Assembly: GCF_902498825.1 (NCBI RefSeq)
Contig: NZ_LR701459.1
Coordinates: forward strand, 2,589,890-2,653,889
Origin: Rhizobium sp. EC-SD404
GTDB taxonomy: Bacteria; Pseudomonadota; Alphaproteobacteria; Rhizobiales; Rhizobiaceae
Length of the DNA: 64,000 nt
Reading direction: 5' to 3'
Shown here: one piece after another, positions 38,445 to 47,378 of the stretch
Position numbering within the stretch: position 1 is the stretch's first letter
How the letters are laid out: every line of letters begins with the position of its first letter
Program-made: the position numbers and the translations under genes
The notes under the pieces: model-generated
The model's database searches: none
What the model saw: only the letters and a program-made list of their open reading frames with translations
Told to the model about the DNA's origin: nothing

Positions 38445-39271
38445 GCGTGATCCAGCGGATGCTGCCGCCCGAGCCGCCTCCGCCGGCATTAGCCGCAGGA
38501 TGGTCGCCGTCCCGCATCGCCGGCCACTTCTTCCTGGCGATCTGGATCGCCGGAAGCGTGGGACTGTTCCTGTTTCTTGTCGGCAGCTACGACAGCCAGA
38601 AGATGATCCAGTACGGGCCTGGCTATCTGAGCGGCCTGTGGATCACGCTGCAATTGGTGATCATCTCCGTCGTGCTCGGCGCCGTTCTCTCGGTGCCGGT
38701 TGCCCTTGGGCGCATGTCGAAGAACAAGGTGCTCGGCGCCCTCGCCTATATCTACGTCTATTTCTTTCGCGGCACGCCGCTGATCGCGCAGCTCTTCCTG
38801 ATCTATTACGGCCTTGGTCAGTTTCGCGGTGCGCTTGAGACAGTCGGACTCTGGACGTTCTTTCGCGAGCCCTGGTATTGCGCTCTCTTTGCGTTCACGC
38901 TCAACACTGCGGCGTATCAGGCGGAAATCCTGCGCGGGGCGATCGCCAGCGTTCCGAAAGGCCAGCATGAAGGTGCCGCAGCGCTCGGCCTGCCGCGCAA
39001 CGTCACCTTTCGCAAGATCATCCTGCCCCAGGCGATGATGGTGGCCCTCCGTCCCTACGGCAACGAAATCATCCTGATGATCAAGGGGTCGGCGATCGTG
39101 TCCATCATCACGGTCTTCGACCTGATGGGCGAAACGCGACGGGCGTTCTCCCGCACCTTCGACTTCCAGACCTATCTCTGGACAGCCGTATTTTATCTCC
39201 TCATCGTCGAAGCACTACGCAATCTATGGGCCGTTTTCGAGCGTCGTCTCACCCGGCATCTAAAGCGTTAA
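38441..39271 (+). CDS. Amino-acid ABC transporter permease (HisM-like)
   Basis: A 276-residue second permease of the same system, with YVYFFRGTPLIAQLFLIYYG and the EAA loop HEGAAALGLPRNVTFRKIILP. It starts with an ATGA overlap on the first permease gene, so the two proteins are made in equal amounts and should form the heterodimeric channel. The downstream gene is a histidine kinase after 170 bases, not an ATPase, so the transporter must borrow or share a HisP-type subunit encoded elsewhere. Confidence 0.9.
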   Translation: MSVIQRMLPPEPPPPALAAGWSPSRIAGHFFLAIWIAGSVGLFLFLVGSYDSQKMIQYGPGYLSGLWITLQLVIISVVLGAVLSVPVALGRMSKNKVLGALAYIYVYFFRGTPLIAQLFLIYYGLGQFRGALETVGLWTFFREPWYCALFAFTLNTAAYQAEILRGAIASVPKGQHEGAAALGLPRNVTFRKIILPQAMMVALRPYGNEIILMIKGSAIVSIITVFDLMGETRRAFSRTFDFQTYLWTAVFYLLIVEALRNLWAVFERRLTRHLKR

Positions 39272-39441
39272 CCGCCTGAATTTGCGGTATAAAAGAATTT
39301 TCTCAAATTGCGGATAATCGCGAAAATGCTTGTAATGGCATTTCTTCTGGGTGAAGGATGAACTTCGGGATATTCATGTGATTTGGAAGAACGAGGGACG
39401 CGCTTTTACGGACACAATTTCCCGCTCGTAGGCCAATCGGT

Positions 39442-41001
39442 TTGACCGTCGAGATCGTTTCCGACTTTTGCTTCGCAACCAGACGGTGCTGGCACTTGAT
39501 ATCGAAAGAAAGCGCGCACGTGGCTTCTGCGGAATTCGAGAGATTTGGGGGCCTGTTTGAGGCGATCCCGAGCCCCTACATGGTGCTCGACCCTCAATTG
39601 CGATACGTCGCGGCAAATCCCGCCTATTGCAAAGCCACGGGCAAGAGCCTGGATGCATTGCTTGGCAGGGACATCTTCGAAGTCTTCCCCAATGACGGTC
39701 CGGCTGGCCGCGATCTTCGCGATTCATTGAACCGCGTTCTTCAGACGGGCAAGTCCGATACGCTCGCCCACATCCACTATGCCATACCCAATGCCGACGG
39801 CGACGGGTTTGAGGATCGCTATTGGACTGCCATCCACTTCGCGGTCATGGATGAAGACGGCGTCGCAACGCATGTGGTGCAGAATACTGTCGACGTGACG
39901 GAACTGCATCGCCTGCGACGCTCGACATTCGTGCCGTTCCGCACCGTGGGTCTCGAAACGGCTCTCATCCGCCGTGCCCAGGAAGCCGAAGAAGCGCAAA
40001 AGGCGCTTCTGGAGGAGAACAACGATTTCCGCCGCCTGTTCAATCAGGCGCCTGGCATGATTGCGGTACTATCCGGTCCCGAGCATGTGTTCACCTTCGT
40101 GAATCAGGCTTACATCCGCTTCGTCGGCCGTAAGAACCTTGTCGGCAAACCCGTTCGCAAAGCACTGCCGGAATTGGCCGGACAGGGTTTCTACGAGATG
40201 CTCGACAGCGTCTATCAAACGCGGGAGCCGATCAGCCGCGAGGCTGCGCGCATCGTGCTGCAACACGAAAAAGGAGGGCCAGAGAGCGAGGCTTTTCTCG
40301 ATTTCACCTACCATCCCATCTTTGACGGCGCGAACCAGGTGACCGGCGTCTTCGTCCAGGGGCTCGACCGGACCGAAAGCGTGAAGTCGGCGCGGGGCCG
40401 CGAGCTGCTGCTTCGCGAACTCAACCATCGCGTCAAGAACCTCTTCTCGGTCGCCATCTCGATGGTGACAATGACGGCACGCAACGCGTCGACCCCGAAG
40501 GAGATGGCAGGAATCCTGACCGGACGCCTCAGCGCCTTATCCCATGCTCACGGCATGGTCATGAACGAAGCCGGATCCGATGCCGATGGTGGGCGGATCG
40601 CGTTTCACGATCTGGTCGAGCGCATCATGGCGCCGCATGTCGACGACGAAGGCTCTCGCATGAAGATCGGCGGACCGTCCATCGTCCTCGGATCAAAAGC
40701 CGCGACGAGCATGGCACTTGTCATCCACGAGATGGCCACCAATGCCGCGAAATACGGTGCCCTGTCGACCGCTGAAGGCCGGGTTAGCGTCCTGTGGGAA
40801 ACTGACAACGATGCCTTCCGCTTGAACTGGACGGAGACCGGCGGCCCGCAGATCCGATCCGCACCGGAACCCAGCGGGTTCGGCAGCAGGTTGGCCAAGA
40901 TCAGCGTCGAGGGACAATTGGGAGGCAAGCTGGATTTCGCCTGGCCGCCGGAAGGTGCACAGGTCGCGATCGCTTTCCCTTTAAAGAACGCATCGCTCTA
41001 G
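39442..41001 (+). CDS. PAS-domain HWE-family histidine kinase
   Basis: A 519-residue soluble kinase (from TTG 39442; GTG 39520 is an alternative that begins at the first PAS domain). PAS 1 spans about residues 35-155 (FEAIPSPYMVLDPQLRYVAAN), PAS 2 about 190-310 (FNQAPGMIAVLSGPEHVFTFVN). The kinase has phospho-His 329 in ELNHRVKN, the N-box ATNAAKYGAL and NWTETGGP with the W-x-E of HWE kinases. All catalytic elements are intact, in contrast to the LOV kinase nearby. It converges on the lovR-like regulator gene, 26 bases away, so that regulator is a possible phosphorylation target. Confidence 0.88.
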   Translation: MTVEIVSDFCFATRRCWHLISKESAHVASAEFERFGGLFEAIPSPYMVLDPQLRYVAANPAYCKATGKSLDALLGRDIFEVFPNDGPAGRDLRDSLNRVLQTGKSDTLAHIHYAIPNADGDGFEDRYWTAIHFAVMDEDGVATHVVQNTVDVTELHRLRRSTFVPFRTVGLETALIRRAQEAEEAQKALLEENNDFRRLFNQAPGMIAVLSGPEHVFTFVNQAYIRFVGRKNLVGKPVRKALPELAGQGFYEMLDSVYQTREPISREAARIVLQHEKGGPESEAFLDFTYHPIFDGANQVTGVFVQGLDRTESVKSARGRELLLRELNHRVKNLFSVAISMVTMTARNASTPKEMAGILTGRLSALSHAHGMVMNEAGSDADGGRIAFHDLVERIMAPHVDDEGSRMKIGGPSIVLGSKAATSMALVIHEMATNAAKYGALSTAEGRVSVLWETDNDAFRLNWTETGGPQIRSAPEPSGFGSRLAKISVEGQLGGKLDFAWPPEGAQVAIAFPLKNASL

Positions 41002-41027
41002 GTCTGAAGCAGGAACTTCTCCAGCCA

Positions 41028-41462
41028 TCAGCGCGCAGTCGCGCGCAACTCCACGGGCGTCACGGCATCAGCGTCGTTATTCTCGTTGATGACTCCGAGC
41101 AGATGGCGCAGCGCATCCTTGACGCCCGAGACGGTGTAGGGTTTCGAGATGATGCCGTAAGCCCCGACAAGATCTTCAGGCAGTGCGGCGCGGTTTGCGG
41201 TGACAAATACGACCAGCGCATCGGTGCTCTCGACCGCGAAACGCGCGACGTCGACACCGGTCGGTCCATCCAGGAGATGGACATCGACCAGGCAGAGATC
41301 GGGCCTCGAACTCTTGATCACATCGATTGCTTCGTTCTTCCGACCGGCCTGTCCGGCGACGGTAAAACCGACATCCTCGGCAATCATCTCCAGATCGAGT
41401 GCCAACAGAACTTCGTCTTCGACGATGACGATCTTGCGTGGCTTGCGGTGGTCAGTCGCCAT
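41028..41462 (-). CDS. Single-domain response regulator (LovR-like)
   Basis: A 144-residue receiver domain without output domain. It has the acidic pair E15-D16, the phospho-accepting D60 in LCLVDVHL, Thr in FVTAN and Lys in ISKPYT. Such stand-alone receivers act as phosphate sinks or relay proteins. The start lies 11 bases inside the LOV kinase gene, so both are co-translated, the arrangement of lovK-lovR in Caulobacter, where LovR damps the general stress response. The cognate kinase here has lost its ATP-binding residues, so the phosphate may come from another kinase such as the neighbouring PAS-HWE protein. Confidence 0.88.
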   Translation of the reverse strand: MATDHRKPRKIVIVEDEVLLALDLEMIAEDVGFTVAGQAGRKNEAIDVIKSSRPDLCLVDVHLLDGPTGVDVARFAVESTDALVVFVTANRAALPEDLVGAYGIISKPYTVSGVKDALRHLLGVINENNDADAVTPVELRATAR

Positions 41463-42618
41463 GGGAACCCCCGTTCAGCGGCATTGCGAGCTTGACCCCA
41501 CAGCGCCCATCCATATCCGTAAATTCGACGCGCGCTTCGAGTTGCCGTTCGATCAGGCGCATCGTCCAACCTTCGATACCGTCGAACGCGCGACGGCAAT
41601 TGACTTCCGTGAGGTCGGCAGAAGACACGTCAAGAACGAGCTTGCCGTTCTTAGTTTGGGCACTGATTTCCAGCTTTGCTCCATCCGCGATGTTCTCGGT
41701 GTTTGAAACTAGGCTGCGGACGAATTCGTTAAGCGCCAAAGCCAGCGGAGCAGCTTTGCCGATCGGCAGCAGCACTTCTTCCATCTGGTAAGCCGGCTCT
41801 GAGTGCCAGCGCGGATGATTGGTGAGCACCTTGCTTACCAGGATGCGAACAAAGGTATCGACGCGGAAATAACCGATCGCTTCTTTATTGTGCTGGTCCT
41901 GGTGGGCGAGGCCCAAGGCATCGATGCGCTGGTGGAGCCGGTTGACGACTTCGCGGGCTTCCGGGCCGAGATCGCGACGCAATTCGAACCCCAGCAATGA
42001 ATTGATCAGCTGCAGATTGTTTTTGACCCGATGGTCCAGCTCGTTGATCAGCCGTGATCGTTGAGACAGAAGCCGCATCAACTCGCCGGTGCGATCATCG
42101 ATCTGCTGCTCAAGCAACGTCTTGGTTTCGCGCAATTCATCGTTGACGGAGTGAAGATCGAATTCGGTCTGCTTCTTGTCGCTGACATCGAGCTGCGAGC
42201 CGAAGAAGAACTTCACTTCGCCTTTGCTGTTTCGAACGGGTGACAGGAAAAGCGAATTCCAGAACGGGGTACCGTCCTTGCGATAGTTCACCAGTTCCAC
42301 ATGGACATCTTCTTCGCGAGCAATCGCATGCGTGATCCGCTCGACCGCCCGTCGGCTCGTGTCGGGCCCCTGGATGAACCGACAGTTCTGGCCGATTACC
42401 TCGTCGTGCTCGTAGCCCGTTAACCGACAGAAGGCCTTGTTGGCAAATATGATAGGATTATCCTGATCGGACGGCCCCGTGATGATCATAGCCATACGGG
42501 TGCCGTTGATCGCCGCAGCAAAGGGATCGCCGATCTCATGCTGGCTGTACAGCAGACGTTCGGCGACTTTTGCGTCAGATATCTGGCGTCCAGTCGGTGG
42601 TTTACGCACGTCGGTCAA
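41452..42618 (-). CDS. LOV-domain histidine kinase with degenerate ATPase domain (LovK-like)
   Basis: A 388-residue protein. Residues about 35-150 are a LOV blue-light sensor with the flavin-binding signature GQNCRFIQG (Cys79 forms the photoadduct), plus NPIIFANKAF and YRKDGTPFWN. A coiled coil leads to the HWE/HisKA_2 dimerisation helix with H196 in ELDHRVKN. The C-terminal catalytic domain is eroded: the N-box Asn is missing (LNEFVRSLVSN instead of LNELxTNAxK), the DxGxG loop reads DVSSADL and the GxGL turn reads EGWTM. It may thus act as a light-dependent phosphotransfer or scaffold protein. A candidate EcfG promoter lies upstream. Confidence 0.87.
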   Translation of the reverse strand: MTDVRKPPTGRQISDAKVAERLLYSQHEIGDPFAAAINGTRMAMIITGPSDQDNPIIFANKAFCRLTGYEHDEVIGQNCRFIQGPDTSRRAVERITHAIAREEDVHVELVNYRKDGTPFWNSLFLSPVRNSKGEVKFFFGSQLDVSDKKQTEFDLHSVNDELRETKTLLEQQIDDRTGELMRLLSQRSRLINELDHRVKNNLQLINSLLGFELRRDLGPEAREVVNRLHQRIDALGLAHQDQHNKEAIGYFRVDTFVRILVSKVLTNHPRWHSEPAYQMEEVLLPIGKAAPLALALNEFVRSLVSNTENIADGAKLEISAQTKNGKLVLDVSSADLTEVNCRRAFDGIEGWTMRLIERQLEARVEFTDMDGRCGVKLAMPLNGGSHGD

Positions 42619-42687
42619 GCCACAGTGCCTCGGTTATGGAAGCACCAAGGCCGGGCCCTCGGCGTCATCCCGAATGATTGCTGGATC

Positions 42688-42713
42688 AACTACTGATCCG
42701 TCAAAAGAGTTCC
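42688..42713 (-). promoter_or_regulatory. Candidate EcfG (general stress sigma) promoter for the LOV kinase operon
   Basis: On the minus strand GGAAC (42713-42709) is followed after 18 bases by GTT (42690-42688), fitting the GGAAC-N17-xGTT form of alphaproteobacterial EcfG/SigT promoters. The -10 element is 70 bases before the LOV kinase start. In Caulobacter lovK-lovR belongs to that regulon, which supports the reading. Confidence 0.6.
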
Positions 42714-42770
42714 ACGCATTCGTCGAGATCGGGACACCTGCCTCGTCCGTAACGAAAGTCTATGAAAGCG

Positions 42771-45236
42771 TTAAGGAATTATTTGCCATGCGCCCTCGAC
42801 AGACGGCTCGTATTGAGCGGGGTCCGTTTCAATCCTGAGCGCTTCGACATTGCTCCAAGTCTCGGCCAGATCACTGTAGTGGCGCGAGAAGATGTTGCCG
42901 GACTGGCCGGTGGTGATCATGAACGTGGATGCGTCCAGATCGGCCAGGTCGTAGATCGCCCGGTAGCTCGATGCGTGGCGGTTCGCGTACGGATCGTCCT
43001 CATTCGAAAAGACCGTTCTGCCGCGATCGAGCGTGAATGGGCCGCCGCCGCTTTCGACCTCGACATTGAAGATGCGATCAAGCGGCGCGACCTGACCAAA
43101 AGGCTGATGCACGCTCAATGCACGGTGCGCCGCGCCCCAATTCCAGGCACTCCTATCGTTTCCATAACGCCGTTCGATGTCGCCCAGGGCGCGCTCGAGC
43201 GCTTGATGCACGATGGCAGCGCAACTTTCCCTGGCTTCGGTGCCGATATCATCGCACCAGTCGCGGTTCGTTTCTCCGCCGAGCACGCTGGCCATCACCA
43301 GACCCTGGGCCTGGAACCATCCATCGAAAGCCGGGCCGAGATCGTCGGCAAAGATCGCCCGGGTCGCCTCGCGAAGCCAAGCCATCGCGATGAGCGGTTC
43401 GGGACGATCACGCCCCATCTGAAAATCCCAGCCGGACAGAAGCGCGGCCACAAAGGGATCGCCCTCTCCTTCGTTTTGCGCCATCGACAGCATTACCGGC
43501 ATCAGTTCGGCGAAAACCGGCGAATAGACGTCTGCCTGCGCTGCGCGCGACAATTCCACCGTATGCTGGTCGTCCGCGTCGACGATGAGCGCGTCGACAC
43601 GCTCCTGGCGATAAGGCTCGTCCCAGTCCAGTGTCAGCATCTCGGCATAGTCATCGCCGACGATCCGGGTATTGGCTGTTCCGATGGCGCCCACTTGCGG
43701 ATCGGTCTCGCGCGGCAGTGCGTCAAAATCAACAAAGCCCTGCCAGTCATAGATCGCATTCCATCCCGGCACAGGCGCACGACCCATCACAAGGTTGTCT
43801 GGATGACGGACAGGCACGCGGCCGGGCGCGATCAATCCGATAGCGCCTTGCCGATCCGCAACGACGATCGACTGCATCGGCGTCACGAAGCCTTCCATGC
43901 CGGCCTGGAAGTCAGCGACGGTTTGGAAGTCCCACAGCGCCAAGCCGACCGATATGGTTGTGTCGTCGCGGGCAAGTGCCGTCCATTGAAGCGCCGCCAC
44001 ATGGTCTTCGGGTAGCAGGCGATCGAGGTTGCGGTAACTTCGCGGCAGAACCGGACCGTGCCTAGTGCTGAGACGCGTGAAGCGGTGCGACTCACCACCG
44101 GAAATGGCGATCGTCTCTTCGCTTCTGCCGAACAGCGCCCATCCGTCCGGGGTACGATAGCGATCCGGATCGCCCAGCCGGACCTGCTCGATGAACAGGT
44201 CCTGGACATCGGTCCCGGTGTTGGTGAAGCCCCAGGCGACATCGTCGTTGCGGCCAAGCAGCACGAGTGGAGCTCCGGCAAGCGTGGCTCCGACGAGGTT
44301 CTGCGCGGCCGCATCATCATCTCCGTCGACGCGCAAATGCGCGAGGTACCAGACCGAAGGTGCGCTCAAGCCCAGATGCGGATCATTGGCGAGGATCGGC
44401 AAGCCGGTATCGGTGCGCTGACCGGAAACGACCCAATTGTTCGAAGCACCCTCGCCCGTCATGCCGCCATGCTCAATCAGGCCAAAGGGTTGCGGGCGAA
44501 GGCCCGCTTGTTGCAACGGCGCGGCGTTGCGAAGTTCCAGCAAATCGATGAGAACCGGAAGTGCCGGTGCATCCTGCCCTGGAACTAGAGGCAAAAGTTC
44601 GGCGATCTCTTCGGAGTTCAGGCCTTGGCGTGCGAAGGCGAGACGGTTGACCTCGTCGCCGATATTGGCGGCCAGGCCGACAGACATCATCTTGACGACG
44701 GCGACGCTGTCGGCTGGCGTCCATGGCTCGGGTTGATGGCCGAGCGCCACGAATTCGACCGGCAGGCGCGAAGCAAAGAAGCGGTTGTCGCGCTGAAGCC
44801 AGGCGTTGACGCCATCCGCATAGCGCTGCAGCGCTTGGCGGTCGGCCTCCGGCAGAATTGCGAGCGAGGCGACGGACGCCTCGTAAATGGCTACGCTGCG
44901 CAGGAAGATATCCGTGTCGAGCGTAGTCGACCCGAACATCTCCGACAGACGGCCCTGCGCCGCCATGCGCGCCACTTCCATCTGCCAAAGCCGATCCTGT
45001 GCGTGGGCGACGCCGAGCGCAACGAACACGTCGTTTCGCGATGTTCCCCGGATGTGTGGCACGCCGTTGGCATCCCTCGCGATCGTGACCGGCCCGCTCA
45101 TTCCTTCCAATTGGATCGTGCCGGCGGCGGGAGGCAGCGAACGGGCCAGCCAGACCACGCCGAGACCGGCGGCCAGAAGCGCAAGTGGCAGCACAGCAAA
45201 TGTCAGTGCAAAGAGGACTTTGAGCACACGCTTCAT
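42771..45236 (-). CDS. Penicillin acylase family protein (Ntn hydrolase)
   Basis: An 821-residue precursor with an N-terminal hydrophobic signal helix, then an alpha region (GPVTIARDANGVPHIRG, ALGVAHAQDRLWQME) and a beta chain whose nucleophile is Ser265 in EGASNNWVVSG. The family is processed autocatalytically before that Ser and works in the periplasm on amides such as beta-lactam side chains or acyl-homoserine lactones. GLPILANDPHLGLSAPSVWY follows as expected. An in-frame ATG seven codons earlier (45257) is possible, but GGAAATAGATCA suits the one at 45236. It is divergent from the dehydrogenase gene; the substrate is unknown. Confidence 0.9.
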   Translation of the reverse strand: MKRVLKVLFALTFAVLPLALLAAGLGVVWLARSLPPAAGTIQLEGMSGPVTIARDANGVPHIRGTSRNDVFVALGVAHAQDRLWQMEVARMAAQGRLSEMFGSTTLDTDIFLRSVAIYEASVASLAILPEADRQALQRYADGVNAWLQRDNRFFASRLPVEFVALGHQPEPWTPADSVAVVKMMSVGLAANIGDEVNRLAFARQGLNSEEIAELLPLVPGQDAPALPVLIDLLELRNAAPLQQAGLRPQPFGLIEHGGMTGEGASNNWVVSGQRTDTGLPILANDPHLGLSAPSVWYLAHLRVDGDDDAAAQNLVGATLAGAPLVLLGRNDDVAWGFTNTGTDVQDLFIEQVRLGDPDRYRTPDGWALFGRSEETIAISGGESHRFTRLSTRHGPVLPRSYRNLDRLLPEDHVAALQWTALARDDTTISVGLALWDFQTVADFQAGMEGFVTPMQSIVVADRQGAIGLIAPGRVPVRHPDNLVMGRAPVPGWNAIYDWQGFVDFDALPRETDPQVGAIGTANTRIVGDDYAEMLTLDWDEPYRQERVDALIVDADDQHTVELSRAAQADVYSPVFAELMPVMLSMAQNEGEGDPFVAALLSGWDFQMGRDRPEPLIAMAWLREATRAIFADDLGPAFDGWFQAQGLVMASVLGGETNRDWCDDIGTEARESCAAIVHQALERALGDIERRYGNDRSAWNWGAAHRALSVHQPFGQVAPLDRIFNVEVESGGGPFTLDRGRTVFSNEDDPYANRHASSYRAIYDLADLDASTFMITTGQSGNIFSRHYSDLAETWSNVEALRIETDPAQYEPSVEGAWQIIP

Positions 45237-45319
45237 TGATCTATTTCCGGTTGGCACCTAAGCAGGTCGACAGGTCTCGTCTGCCGGCATGGCTCGAAAT
45301 TGAATGAGGAGAGAACGCA

Positions 45320-46189
45320 ATGGCGAAAGTCGCTTTCATCGGTCTTGGCGTCATGGGGTATCCCATGGCTGGTCACCTGAAGAATCGTGGTGGCCACGAC
45401 GTCACGGTATATAACCGTAGCGCAGCCAAGGCGGAAAGATGGGCCTCCGAGTTCAACGGCGCCTCGCGTCCCACGCCCGCCGAATGCGCAAAGGATGCAG
45501 ACTTCGTCTTCACCTGTGTCGGCAATGACGAGGACCTGCGCGCGGTTACGACGGGACCGGACGGCGCTTTCCACGCAATAAGATCCGGCGCGATCTTCAT
45601 CGACAACACCACCGCTTCTGCAGAAGTCGCGCGCGAGCTTGCAGCCGTGGCTACCGACAAGGGTTTCGGCTTCCTCGATGCTCCTGTTTCGGGCGGCCAG
45701 GCCGGTGCCGAGAACGGCGCGCTGACCGTGATGGTCGGCGGCGATCAGGCAACGTTCGACAAGGCAAAGTCGGTCATCGAAGCCTACGCAAAGATGGTCG
45801 GCCGCATGGGCGACGTCGGCGCCGGCCAGTTGACCAAGATGGTCAACCAGATCTGCATCGCCGGCCTCGTCCAGGGCCTGTCGGAAGGCCTGCACTTCGG
45901 CATGAAGGCTGGGCTCGACATCGCGGCTGTCGTCGATGTCATCTCGAAGGGAGCAGCAGGCTCCTGGCAGATGGAAAACCGGTACAAGACGATGCTGCAG
46001 GGTCATTACGAGCACGGTTTTGCAGTCGACTGGATGCGCAAAGATCTTTCGATCGTCCTCGACGAGTCACGGCGTAACGGCGCGTCACTTCCGGTCGCCG
46101 CCCTCGTCGATCAGTTCTATGCAGAGGTTCAGAAGATGGGCGGAAACCGCTGGGATACGTCCTCCCTGTTGGCTCGCCTTGAAAAGTAG
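45320..46189 (+). CDS. NAD(P)-dependent beta-hydroxyacid dehydrogenase (3-hydroxyisobutyrate dehydrogenase family)
   Basis: A 289-residue oxidoreductase. The Rossmann motif FIGLGVMGYPMAGHL is at the N-terminus, followed by VYNRS (the Arg suggests NADP), the substrate loop APVSGGQAGAENGALTVMVGG and the catalytic Lys in GAGQLTKMVNQICIAG. This family includes 3-hydroxyisobutyrate, tartronate semialdehyde and glyoxylate/succinic semialdehyde reductases; sequence alone does not separate them here. Length is normal. GAGGAGAG precedes the ATG. It stands alone between the penicillin acylase gene (divergent) and a PAS protein. Confidence 0.92.
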   Translation: MAKVAFIGLGVMGYPMAGHLKNRGGHDVTVYNRSAAKAERWASEFNGASRPTPAECAKDADFVFTCVGNDEDLRAVTTGPDGAFHAIRSGAIFIDNTTASAEVARELAAVATDKGFGFLDAPVSGGQAGAENGALTVMVGGDQATFDKAKSVIEAYAKMVGRMGDVGAGQLTKMVNQICIAGLVQGLSEGLHFGMKAGLDIAAVVDVISKGAAGSWQMENRYKTMLQGHYEHGFAVDWMRKDLSIVLDESRRNGASLPVAALVDQFYAEVQKMGGNRWDTSSLLARLEK

Positions 46190-46304
46190 ACTTACTGCGT
46201 CAGCCTGACACGAAATCTGACAAAACGTATTTACAGGCTGTTAGCAGGGGTAGCATACACCTGAAGCAAGCCGGGCGCAGAAGCCACGGCCAACCTGACC
46301 ACGG

Positions 46305-46775
46305 ATGCTTCTGGTGCTTATCCGCTATGATCTCGACACCCTCGCCGGTGCGCGCCCACAGTTCGAGCAGATCGGGCTGACGGCAGACGATGTCTGCGAC
46401 CTGTCTTCGTATTTCCGCCGGATCGGGTTCTGGCGCATGGATATCGAGCAAGGCCTGACCTACTGGACGCGCGGCGTCTTCGACATCTTCGGAATGGAGT
46501 TTCGTGACGGGCCCGTCTCCCTGACGGAAGCCAATGCGGTCATTCATCCGAACGATCTCGGCCCGATGCTCGAAATCGTCGAGCAGGCCGCCGTCAACCG
46601 CTTGCCGTTTCACGCGATCGTTCGGTTGCGCTCTCGCGGGAGCGAATTCCGCTTCATTCGCTCGGTCGGCAAGTATCGCAAGAGCGACGACGGCAAACCA
46701 GAATTCGTGGGCATGATCTACGAGTTTTTCGAGCCGATCCGGACGCTCGGCATGGCTGCACACGCGGACGAATAG
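46305..46775 (+). CDS. Single PAS-domain protein
   Basis: A 156-residue soluble protein consisting mainly of one PAS_3-type fold: IGFWRMDIEQGLTYWTRGVFDIFGME, an INDP-like IHPNDLG, and the sheet LRSRGSEFRFIRSVGKYRKSDDG (parts quoted). No kinase, cyclase or DNA-binding domain is attached. Stand-alone PAS proteins usually work by binding a partner. The first residues (LLVLIRYDLDTL) do not look like a membrane helix, and no clear Shine-Dalgarno precedes this ATG, so the true start may be slightly downstream. Confidence 0.75.
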   Translation: MLLVLIRYDLDTLAGARPQFEQIGLTADDVCDLSSYFRRIGFWRMDIEQGLTYWTRGVFDIFGMEFRDGPVSLTEANAVIHPNDLGPMLEIVEQAAVNRLPFHAIVRLRSRGSEFRFIRSVGKYRKSDDGKPEFVGMIYEFFEPIRTLGMAAHADE

Positions 46776-46778
46776 TTC

Positions 46779-47267
46779 TCAGGATTCGCTCGAACGGCCG
46801 CCATCCACGACGAGATAGTCGAGCGGAAGCTCTGTCGTGTACTTGATCTGCTGCATCGCAAAGCTCGACGACACGTCTCGAATTTCGATGCGCTGGATCA
46901 GGCGCTTGTAGAAATTGTCGTAGGCAGCGATATCGGGCACGACGACACGCAGCAAATAGTCGACGTCGCCGCTCATTCGGTAGAACTCGACCACTTCCGG
47001 GAAATCGACCACCACTTCCGAAAAACGCTTCAGCCATTCGTGACTGTGCGCGCTTGTGCGGATGGACACGAAGACTGTCACCTGGGCGTTCACCTTGGCG
47101 GGGTCCAGCAGAGCCACCCGCTTTCGGATGACGCCTTCTTCTTCGAGCTTCTGGATGCGCCGCCAGCAGGGCGTCGTCGAGAGGCCCACCTTTTTCGCGA
47201 GGTCGGCCACAGCGAGCGTCGAGTCTTCCTGAAGAAGACGGAGAATTTTGCGATCAAGCCGGTCCAT
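46779..47267 (-). CDS. Lrp/AsnC family transcriptional regulator
   Basis: A 162-residue regulator with the N-terminal winged helix-turn-helix DRKILRLLQEDSTLAVADLA and LSTTPCWRRIQKLEEEGVI, the TPCWRR block being the Lrp signature. A C-terminal RAM domain (SGDVDYLLRVVVPDIAAYDN) binds amino acids and drives oligomerisation. The gene does not lie divergent from an obvious target, so its regulon cannot be deduced from the context. Confidence 0.92.
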   Translation of the reverse strand: MDRLDRKILRLLQEDSTLAVADLAKKVGLSTTPCWRRIQKLEEEGVIRKRVALLDPAKVNAQVTVFVSIRTSAHSHEWLKRFSEVVVDFPEVVEFYRMSGDVDYLLRVVVPDIAAYDNFYKRLIQRIEIRDVSSSFAMQQIKYTTELPLDYLVVDGGRSSES

Positions 47268-47378
47268 GATGGGTCTTCTCTAGAATGGTTTTGCGTCGAT
47301 GCCCTGGCGCGACCGACAAGATGGAATGCAGTTCCAGGGCGTCTGCAATGCTCGCTCTATCACAGGGCCACGGGAGCC

